From NCBI RefSeq assembly GCF_034497705.1, contig NZ_JAXRUV010000006.1:124001-188000 (forward strand): DNA of 64,000 nt, given 5' to 3'. Below, in pieces: positions 57,573-64,000 of the stretch (its first letter is position 1; each line of letters opens with the position of its first letter). Position numbers and translations under genes: made by a program. The notes under the pieces were generated by a model that saw only the letters and a list, made by a program, of their open reading frames with translations, had not been told where the DNA came from and made no database searches. Origin of the DNA: Marinococcus luteus_A (GTDB lineage: Bacteria > Bacillota > Bacilli > Bacillales > Marinococcaceae).

Positions 57573-58952
57573 TTACGCTTGGTTTATTACCTTTTTTCCC
57601 TGCCTGATCGCAGCACGCACCTGTTCAAAGCCGGTGCCGCCTTCACTATTTCTGCGGCTCACGACAGTTTCAGGCTTTAAGACCTCATAGATGTCTTCTT
57701 CAAATGCTTCATTAGCTTCTTTAAATTCCTGCATGGAAAGGTCCGTAAGATACTTGTTGTTCTGAATGCAGTCCAGCACTAATTTGCCGACAATCTCATG
57801 GGCTTCCCGGAACGGCACTCCTTTAACAGCAAGATAATCCGCCAGTTCTGTCGCGTTAGAAAAGTCTTTGCTGGTTGTTTCCGCCATTTTTTCCGTACGG
57901 ACTTCCATCGTTTCCACCATTCCCGCAAAAATGTCCAGAGACCCTTCTAGCGTCCGAACGGTATCAAACAGTCCTTCTTTATCCTCCTGCATATCTTTGT
58001 TATACGCAAGCGGAAGCCCCTTCAAAAGCGTATACAGTCCCATCAGGTTACCGTATACTCTTCCGGTTTTCCCTCGAATAAGCTCTGCCATATCCGGGTT
58101 TTTCTTCTGCGGCATAATACTGCTTCCTGTCGCAAAGGAATCATCGAGCTCAATAAACTGGAATTCCTGGCTTGACCAGAAAATCATTTCTTCGGCCAAC
58201 CTCGATAAATGCATCATAACTGTGGAGGCCGCGCTCATAAATTCCAGGGCAAAATCTCTGTCGCTTACTGCGTCCAGGCTGTTTTGGTAAATATCATCAA
58301 AGCCGAGTTCTTCGGCAGTCTGTCGGCGGTCGATAGGGAATGTTGTTCCGGCGAGGGCCCCTGCCCCGAGAGGAGAAATGTTCGTACGTTTTAAGCTGTC
58401 CTCAAAGCGCCCGTAGTCCCGCTCAAGCATCCAGAAATAAGCCATCATGTGATGACCAAAGGATATAGGCTGGGCCCGCTGCAAATGAGTGTAGCCGGGA
58501 ATAATAGTTTCCACATGCTCCTCTGCCTGCAGGAGCAGCGCCTGCTGCAGGGCCCGGATGGAATTCATAACGGTATATGTATGATTTCGCACATACAGAT
58601 GAACATCTGTGGCCACCTGGTCGTTCCGGCTCCGCCCTGTATGGAGTTTGCCCCCTACCGGACCAATTTCATCAATTAAAAACTTCTCGATATTTAAATG
58701 AATATCTTCATTTTGAACCGAGTACTCCAATTCTCCGTTTTTTGCTTTGGCAAGCACTGCTTCCAGGCCGCGATGAATTTCGGAAGCTTCTTCTTCGGTG
58801 ATGATTTCCTGATTTTTCAGCATATGTACGTGCGCAATACTTCCCTGGATGTCTTCTTCCACCAGTTTTTGGTCAAAAGGAATGGATGCCCCGAAGGCAT
58901 CCACCCATTCTTCCGCTTGTTTTGTAAAGCGCCCGCCCCACAGTTTGGTCAT
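57573..58952 (-). CDS. argH: Argininosuccinate lyase
   Basis: This 459-residue enzyme splits argininosuccinate into arginine and fumarate, the last step of arginine synthesis. The fumarase/aspartase signature GSSIMPQKKNPD (with the catalytic Ser) is near residue 280, and TGRSRNDQVATD and GYTHLQRAQPIS form the active site. The start overlaps the argG stop by four bases, so translation is coupled. Confidence 0.98.
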   Translation of the reverse strand: MTKLWGGRFTKQAEEWVDAFGASIPFDQKLVEEDIQGSIAHVHMLKNQEIITEEEASEIHRGLEAVLAKAKNGELEYSVQNEDIHLNIEKFLIDEIGPVGGKLHTGRSRNDQVATDVHLYVRNHTYTVMNSIRALQQALLLQAEEHVETIIPGYTHLQRAQPISFGHHMMAYFWMLERDYGRFEDSLKRTNISPLGAGALAGTTFPIDRRQTAEELGFDDIYQNSLDAVSDRDFALEFMSAASTVMMHLSRLAEEMIFWSSQEFQFIELDDSFATGSSIMPQKKNPDMAELIRGKTGRVYGNLMGLYTLLKGLPLAYNKDMQEDKEGLFDTVRTLEGSLDIFAGMVETMEVRTEKMAETTSKDFSNATELADYLAVKGVPFREAHEIVGKLVLDCIQNNKYLTDLSMQEFKEANEAFEEDIYEVLKPETVVSRRNSEGGTGFEQVRAAIRQGKKVINQA

Positions 58953-60154
58953 ACATTAACACCTTTCTTGTTAACTGCACTTTGTACTTTGGTAGGCAGA
59001 CCCCACAGCTGAATGAATCCGACAGCTGCATTATGATCAAATTCGTCGTGTGTTGAGTAGGTAGCCAGATTTTCATTGTACAAGGAGTAGTCTGATTTTC
59101 TTCCTTCAATGATAGCATGGCCTTTAAATAATTTCACCCGTACAATACCTGTCACGTTGGTCTGTGTTTCTTTCAAAAACGCTTCAAGTGCCGGCCGTAC
59201 CTGGGAGAACCAAAGTCCTTCATAAATCACTTCACTCAATTTTTTCTCAATAACCGGCTTAAAGTGCGCTACTTCTTTGGAAAGCGTCAGATCTTCAAGC
59301 TCTTTGTGCGCCTGAATCAGCGTCATAGCTGCCGGGCACTCATAAATTTCTCTTGATTTAATTCCAACCATTCTGTTTTCCACGTGATCAATTCTGCCAA
59401 CGCCATGCTTACCGGCAACGTCGTTTAATTCCAAAATCAAATCCTGCAGTTCATAGGCCTGGCCGTTAAGTGCCACCGGCTTGCCCTGCTTGAATTCAAT
59501 TTCGACGATATCTGCTTCGTCCGGCGTTTTTTCGAGCGGATTCGTCAAATCATACGCGCCTTCCGGCGGTGTAGCCCATGGATCCTCAAGAACACCGCAC
59601 TCGTTGCTTCTGCCCCAGAGATTCTGGTCGACAGAATATGGATTATCGAGGTTGACTGGAACGGGAACATCATTTTCTTTTGCATAAGCGATTTCTTCAT
59701 CTCTCGACCATCCCCACTCCCGTACAGGTGCGAGTACTTCGAGATCCGGATTAAGAGCCTGAATGCTCACTTCAAATCTTACCTGGTCGTTTCCTTTACC
59801 AGTGCAGCCGTGTGCTACCGCGTCGGCATTTGTCTGCTCAGCAATTTCCACAAGCTTCTTTGAAATCAACGGCCGTGACAACGCGGACACGAGCGGATAT
59901 TTTTGTTCATACATCGTATGTGCCTGAAGGGCCGGAAGTACGAAATCCTCGGCAAATTCTTTCTTTGCATCTACCGTATACGACTGTACTGCCCCTACTT
60001 CCAGTGCTTTATTTTTTACAAACTCCAGATCTTTTCCTTCACCTACGTCAAGTCCTACCGCCACCACTTCGTACCCTTGACTGCTCAACCACTTAATTGC
60101 TACTGATGTGTCCAGCCCGCCTGAATAAGCGAGAACTACTTTTTTGTCTGCCAT
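58949..60154 (-). CDS. argG: Argininosuccinate synthase
   Basis: This 401-residue enzyme joins citrulline and aspartate with ATP. The ATP pyrophosphatase P-loop is LAYSGGLDTSVAI at the N-terminus. HGCTGKGNDQVRFE binds substrate and LDNPYSVDQNLWGRSNECG is a further conserved part. The length is normal. It is the first gene of argGH, with a promoter at 60279-60307. In B. subtilis moaB and ackA follow upstream; moaB is missing here and a Lon-like protease takes that place. Confidence 0.98.
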   Translation of the reverse strand: MADKKVVLAYSGGLDTSVAIKWLSSQGYEVVAVGLDVGEGKDLEFVKNKALEVGAVQSYTVDAKKEFAEDFVLPALQAHTMYEQKYPLVSALSRPLISKKLVEIAEQTNADAVAHGCTGKGNDQVRFEVSIQALNPDLEVLAPVREWGWSRDEEIAYAKENDVPVPVNLDNPYSVDQNLWGRSNECGVLEDPWATPPEGAYDLTNPLEKTPDEADIVEIEFKQGKPVALNGQAYELQDLILELNDVAGKHGVGRIDHVENRMVGIKSREIYECPAAMTLIQAHKELEDLTLSKEVAHFKPVIEKKLSEVIYEGLWFSQVRPALEAFLKETQTNVTGIVRVKLFKGHAIIEGRKSDYSLYNENLATYSTHDEFDHNAAVGFIQLWGLPTKVQSAVNKKGVNV

Positions 60155-60196
60155 TCTTATTTCCCTCCAGATTATAATTGAATATTCATGCTTGAT

Positions 60197-60214
60197 TAAT
60201 TATTTTTATACATC
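60197..60214 (-). promoter_or_regulatory. Possible ARG box upstream of argG
   Basis: The minus-strand half GATGTATAAAAAT matches 11 of 13 bases of the ARG-box half CATGAATAAAAAT used by AhrC/ArgR, but the other half is poor. It lies between the argG promoter and its start. Confidence 0.3.
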
Positions 60215-60278
60215 GTTTTGAAAAAATTAAAAGGACCATCGCCTTTATTTATGATTACTGTATTCAACTTCTTTCATT

Positions 60279-60307
60279 ACTTTAACAAGCCCGCAAAGAA
60301 TTTGCAA
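60279..60307 (-). promoter_or_regulatory. Promoter of argGH
   Basis: TTGCAA at 60302-60307 and TAAAGT at 60279-60284 (minus strand) are 17 bases apart. The 300-base gap between argG and the Lon-like gene is A/T-rich and holds this promoter, the ARG-box-like site and the lon-side terminator; I see no gene in it. Confidence 0.55.
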
Positions 60308-60458
60308 CCGGAAAATACAATTTTTTAGTATAAAAATTTATTTTTTTGATATTTTATGCGTTATCTGCCCTATATCATGCATTCCGGTGTATGTGCATGC
60401 ACGAATCATAATCAGTGTTGAATGTTTTTGCTAAGCAGCCGGAGGCATACACAAATAA

Positions 60459-60486
60459 GCAGAGACGCCTGCACGGGCTTCTCTGC
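60459..60486 (-). terminator. Terminator of the Lon-like protease gene
   Basis: GCAGAGAAGCC and GGCGTCTCTGC pair with one mismatch on the minus strand; the following TTATTTG is only moderately T-rich. It lies five bases after the stop codon. Confidence 0.65.
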
Positions 60487-60491
60487 TGCAT

Positions 60492-62870
60492 TTATTCCTG
60501 ATGTTTTTCTGCCATTTCCATTAACCGCTGCTGAACATTACCGTAAACAGTATTAGAAGCGTAAAATCCATTTTCCCCTACCTCACCGGCATGTTCACTC
60601 ATTAGTATTTCCATGCCTTCCTTTACAGTATCCACCGCCCAAATGTGGAAATCACCGGCCTCCACTGACCGCCTGATTTCATTTCGAAGCATTAAATGCT
60701 TAATGTTCTGCGTCGGTATAATTACCCCCTGGGTTTTTGTGAGGCCCTGTTTCTTACATACATAATAAAAGCCTTCAATTTTTTCATTCACTTCTCCAAT
60801 CGCCTGAACATCACCAAACTGATTAACAGCCCCGGTCACAGCAATGTCCTGACGGAGCGGCACTTCTGCCAGAGAAGAAAGGAGCGCATAAAGCTCCGTG
60901 CTTGAAGCACTGTCACCGTCCACTAAATGATAGGATTGTTCGAAGGTGATGCTTGCCGCAAGCGGGAGAGGCCGGTCACTTGCAAATTCTGCCTGCAGAT
61001 AGCTGGTCAGTGTATGAAGGCCCTTCGTATGAAAAGCTCCGGTAAGCTGCGATTCCCTGTCGATATTAACGATACCACCGCTGCCGGCATATGTACGCGC
61101 CGTGACACGGGTCGGATAACCAAATGAATAATCTCCTGTATGAGCTACCACCAGCGCATTGATCTGGCCAATTTTTTCTCCGTTCGTTGCGATATTGATT
61201 GTTCTGTCTTCAATTGCTTCATGAATGGCCGCTTCCGGTTGAGCCGAGCGGTAATTTGTTTCTTTCAAGGCAGCGTGCACGTGCTCTTGTTCAATTATGG
61301 CTGATTGTTCCTGCGCCGCCCAATAATCTGCTTCAATTAATAAAGATGTCACTTCGTGAAATTTAACGGAAAGCTTACGCTGGTGACCTGCTTCCCTCGT
61401 GCTGTAGTCAATAAGCCTTGCTACTGCTTCGGATGTCAGAGGACGCAGCCGTTTATTATCACAAAAGCAGGCCAGGAAAGTCGCGTATTGCCATATATTT
61501 TCTTTTGTCCGCTCCATGGTGGTAGTAAAATCCACCTTCACTTTAAAAAGCTTACGGAAGGTTTCATCTTCTTTTTGCAGTTTCTGGTATAAAGCATTCG
61601 TGCCGACAAGAAGCACTTTCGCCTGGAAGGGCACAGGCTCCGGCTCGAGATAAGTACTGGCAAATATATCAGAATCCTCATAAGGCGTCTCAAGCCGGAT
61701 GTAGCCCAGCCGCATGGCTCTTTTTAATGCTTTCCACGCAAATGGATGCGATATCAGTTCTGCGGCATGAAGGATTAAAAATCCGCCATTTGCCCGGTGA
61801 AGAGCACCGCCTCTGATGTGGGAGAAATCCGTCGGCGAACCGCCATTGCGGCCAATTTCGACCTTTCCAAACAGGTTGACGTATGTCGGATGGGACTCAT
61901 AAATGACAGGCGCGCCCGAATTACCGCTGTTATTCACCAAAATATTAATTTCATAACGGCGGAACGAAAAGTTCGACACAGCCGGACGCCCTTCCTGTGT
62001 TTCTTTTTCAGGCAGGAATTCCTGCCAGTGCTGAATAACATCCTTTTCCATGTCCGACAGAAATTTATGTAAGCCTTCATTGATATATTCATCTTTTAAA
62101 GTCGAAATAAAGCCCTGGATGGATGTTTGAACCATCTGCTCATCGGCTTCCCTGAGCTGGCGCCTTAAAATACGTTTAGCCACCTGCTGTTGTCTCAAAA
62201 AGTCGTTCACCTGTCTGGTAATCGCCTGAGACTCCTCCATAATATAATCCTGCCGTATTTTTGAAAGTTCGTTATAGCTTTCATCGCTGTGCGGTTCTCC
62301 GTCTTCTTTAAGAGGCACCGCCACGATGTCTTCTTCTGTTTTTTCAAGAGCAAACCCCTTTGCCGCGGCTTCCTCTTCAAGCTTTTCCCAATGATCATTA
62401 ATCACTTTTTCATGCTTTTCCGCCATAGATACTTTTTTCCGCTCAAAGGACTTACTGCGAAGTGTCGCAGCAATCTCTTCCTGCAGATCCTCAATCAATT
62501 CTTTAATATCTTTAGCAAACGGCTCAGCCATGCCGGCGGGGATGCTCATCACCCTCGGCCGCCGGGGATCTTCAAAAGAATATGTATAAATCCAGTCAGC
62601 CGGCACCTGCCTTTTTTCTGCTGCTTCCTTTGCTTTTCTTCGGGCATATGTCGTTTTCCCAAGCCCGCTTGCTCCGGTTAAAAACATATGATAATTTTCA
62701 TCCTGAATCTCTAAACCCATCTCCATAGCTTTCACTGCACGCTCTTGTCCAATCATTCCCTGAGTTCTATCTGTTAATTCTTTCGTTGTGTGAAAGGAAA
62801 ACATGCGCGGATCGCAGCGCTCCGCTAATGCTGAGACAGGAAGTTTGCAGCGCATTTCGGCTGTTTGCAT
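60492..62870 (-). CDS. Lon-like ATP-dependent protease (AAA_32 / Lon_C type)
   Basis: This 792-residue protein combines an AAA+ ATPase with a C-terminal Lon-type protease but lacks the LON N-terminal domain. Walker A GASGLGKTT lies at 66-74. It is followed by a long, charged coiled-coil insert (about 140-310) and the sensor segment HRANGGFLILHAAEL. The protease domain carries the catalytic dyad Ser654 (DGDSAS) and Lys697 (GEVNEKIEGF), with the 43-residue spacing seen in Lon. The usual DGPSAG is changed to DGDSAS. ATG 62870 fits the AGGGAG site. It resembles the putative ATP-dependent protease family beside Lon; substrates are unknown. It is not LonA or LonB. Confidence 0.88.
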   Translation of the reverse strand: MQTAEMRCKLPVSALAERCDPRMFSFHTTKELTDRTQGMIGQERAVKAMEMGLEIQDENYHMFLTGASGLGKTTYARRKAKEAAEKRQVPADWIYTYSFEDPRRPRVMSIPAGMAEPFAKDIKELIEDLQEEIAATLRSKSFERKKVSMAEKHEKVINDHWEKLEEEAAAKGFALEKTEEDIVAVPLKEDGEPHSDESYNELSKIRQDYIMEESQAITRQVNDFLRQQQVAKRILRRQLREADEQMVQTSIQGFISTLKDEYINEGLHKFLSDMEKDVIQHWQEFLPEKETQEGRPAVSNFSFRRYEINILVNNSGNSGAPVIYESHPTYVNLFGKVEIGRNGGSPTDFSHIRGGALHRANGGFLILHAAELISHPFAWKALKRAMRLGYIRLETPYEDSDIFASTYLEPEPVPFQAKVLLVGTNALYQKLQKEDETFRKLFKVKVDFTTTMERTKENIWQYATFLACFCDNKRLRPLTSEAVARLIDYSTREAGHQRKLSVKFHEVTSLLIEADYWAAQEQSAIIEQEHVHAALKETNYRSAQPEAAIHEAIEDRTINIATNGEKIGQINALVVAHTGDYSFGYPTRVTARTYAGSGGIVNIDRESQLTGAFHTKGLHTLTSYLQAEFASDRPLPLAASITFEQSYHLVDGDSASSTELYALLSSLAEVPLRQDIAVTGAVNQFGDVQAIGEVNEKIEGFYYVCKKQGLTKTQGVIIPTQNIKHLMLRNEIRRSVEAGDFHIWAVDTVKEGMEILMSEHAGEVGENGFYASNTVYGNVQQRLMEMAEKHQE

Positions 62871-62956
62871 AAATCTGTCTCCCTTCAAAGTACTGTTACT
62901 CCTTCTTTCCCATTATCCAGAGAATATATGCAGAAATATCATATATTTTGTAAAAA

Positions 62957-62981
62957 ACTCCTGCTTCATCGAAACAGGAGT
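62957..62981 (-). terminator. Terminator of ackA
   Basis: ACTCCTG and CAGGAGT form a seven-base stem with an 11-base loop, followed on the minus strand by TTTTT, ten bases after the ackA stop. Confidence 0.8.
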
Positions 62982-62991
62982 TGAGTCTGAC

Positions 62992-64000
62992 TTATTGAGC
63001 CTGGCCGAGCCGGACTGTGTCACGGGCAATCATTACTTCTTCATCAGTAGGAACCACTGCGACAGCCACACGGGAGTCATCTGTATGAATAAAAGCCTCT
63101 CCCGAAGCCTCATCGTTTTTCTCTTTATCAATTTGAATACCCATAAATTCAAGGCCTTCCATTACTTTTTCACGGACCAGAGCACTATTTTCCCCTACAC
63201 CGGCAGTAAATATAACTGCATCGACGCCGTTCATACTGGCTGCATAGGTGCCAATATATTTATGCATCCGCGTCAAATATATATCAAGCGCTGTCTGGGC
63301 TCTTTCATTACCTTCCCCTGCCTGCTGAACGACATCGCGGAAATCACTGGATGCTCCGCTTACGCCAAGTAGGCCGCTCTTTTTATTCAGTGTATCAATA
63401 ACTTCGGCAGCTGTCTGACCGGTTTTTTCCATTAAATACGGGATCAGTGCCGGATCAATGTTGCCGGATCGTGTACCCATCATTACGCCTGCAAGCGGCG
63501 TGAAGCCCATCGATGTATCGACGGAAGCGCCGTGGTCCACCGCCGTGATGCTGGCACCGTTGCCGATATGGCAGGAAATGATTTTCAAGTCATTTTCCGG
63601 ACGATCCATTAACTCTGTCATCCGCTGACTTACATATTTATGGGAAGTTCCGTGAAAGCCGTATTTACGCACACCATACTTTTCGTAGTATTCATACGGA
63701 ACACCGTATAAATACTTTTCTTTTGGGATCGACTGGTGAAACGCTGTGTCAAACACTGCTACAGATGGAACATTCGGGAGAATATCACGAAACGCTTTAA
63801 TGCCAACAATGTTAGCGGGATTATGAAGCGGAGCAAGCTCGCTTACATTTTCGAGTTCGCTGAGTACCTGGTCTGTAATTAAAACAGAATCTGAAAATGT
63901 TTCGCCACCGTGAACTACCCGGTGGCCCACTCCTTCAATGTCATTAACATCGGTAATGACATTATACTTTTTTAATGAATCCAACAGGGCTTTTACAGCT
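62992..64000 (-). CDS. ackA: Acetate kinase (5' end cut by the window)
   Basis: The visible 336 residues are the C-terminal part of acetate kinase, which makes ATP and acetate from acetyl phosphate. GVGHRVVHGGETFSDSVLIT, FDTAFHQSIP, GFHGTSHKYVSQR and ISCHIGNGASITAV are family signatures; the N-terminal INAGSSSLK segment lies beyond position 64000, about 60 residues upstream. The reading frame is open to the edge, so the first in-frame ATG at 63984 is not the true start. The gene ends in a good terminator. Confidence 0.97.
   Translation of the reverse strand, partial: AVKALLDSLKKYNVITDVNDIEGVGHRVVHGGETFSDSVLITDQVLSELENVSELAPLHNPANIVGIKAFRDILPNVPSVAVFDTAFHQSIPKEKYLYGVPYEYYEKYGVRKYGFHGTSHKYVSQRMTELMDRPENDLKIISCHIGNGASITAVDHGASVDTSMGFTPLAGVMMGTRSGNIDPALIPYLMEKTGQTAAEVIDTLNKKSGLLGVSGASSDFRDVVQQAGEGNERAQTALDIYLTRMHKYIGTYAASMNGVDAVIFTAGVGENSALVREKVMEGLEFMGIQIDKEKNDEASGEAFIHTDDSRVAVAVVPTDEEVMIARDTVRLGQAQ

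Noticed and set aside
1..64000. CRISPR arrays, insertion sequences, prophage genes, tRNA or rRNA genes.
   Set aside because: No spaced direct repeats, transposase or integrase genes or tRNA-like folds with CCA ends were recognised on either strand.

Overview
This window is a stretch of core chromosome from a Gram-positive bacterium of the Bacillota, very probably a Bacillaceae member. The evidence is gene order: nearly every gene lies in the order known from Bacillus subtilis (ackA / argGH / ytkL / ytoI-nrnA-dnaE / ytsJ-accDA-pfkA-pyk-fxsA-DUF441-citZ-icd-mdh-phoPR-polA-mutM-coaE-gapB-speD-nrdR-dnaB-dnaI / thrS-infC-rpmI-rplT / ysdB / ysdC / ysgA / pheST-zapA-cvpA-polX-mutS2-yshE-fadR-trxA-uvrC / yslB / sdhCAB). 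Strong Shine-Dalgarno sites, T-box leaders, an L20 leader and Bacillus-type sigma-A, SigW and SigB-like promoters agree with this. A futalosine-pathway gene (mqnC) is a trait I associate with some alkaliphilic Bacillus relatives, so an alkaliphile or halo-alkaliphile is a reasonable guess, but the genus cannot be fixed from the sequence. I recognised no rRNA, tRNA, CRISPR array, insertion sequence or prophage.

Layout by region. 1-5.6 kb: HPr (ptsH) behind tandem promoters with catabolite-repression-like sites, the sdhCAB operon, and a TrkH/KtrB potassium transporter. 5.6-9.7 kb: yslB convergent with uvrC, then trxA, fadR and a DUF350 membrane protein; the fatty-acid oxidation genes that normally flank fadR are missing. 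9.7-20.6 kb: mutS2, polX, cvpA, zapA, the T-box-controlled pheST operon, an rRNA methyltransferase and an M42 aminopeptidase. 20.9-25 kb: ysdB with a SigW-type promoter, infC-rpmI-rplT under an L20 leader, and thrS under a second T-box. 25-31.9 kb: mqnC, dnaI, dnaB, nrdR, speD, gapB (with two CcpN-type boxes) and coaE. 31.8-42 kb: mutM, polA, phoR/phoP, mdh, icd, citZ. 42-52.8 kb: DUF441 and FxsA membrane proteins, pyk, pfkA, accA, accD, a malic enzyme and dnaE. 52.8-64 kb: nrnA, the CBS/DRTGG protein YtoI, ytkL, an SDR oxidoreductase, a universal stress protein, argH, argG, a Lon-like protease and the truncated acetate kinase gene.

The genes cover central carbon flow (lower glycolysis by pfkA/pyk, gluconeogenesis by gapB, a malic enzyme, citrate synthase to malate dehydrogenase, succinate dehydrogenase, acetate kinase), lipid entry (accDA), replication and repair (polA, dnaE, dnaB, dnaI, polX, mutS2, mutM, uvrC), translation (pheST, thrS, infC, rpmI, rplT) and arginine synthesis. 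Apart from yslB, ysdB and the universal stress protein, all genes are on the minus strand.

I found no clearly new multi-gene system. The parts most worth a second look are non-coding or about gene content: a self-contained promoter-palindrome-terminator unit upstream of fadR that could make an RNA of about 75 nt; fadR without its usual partner genes; the long structured leaders of speD, citZ and accDA; a palindrome inside the promoter spacer of ytoI; and mqnC in the dnaI-thrS interval.
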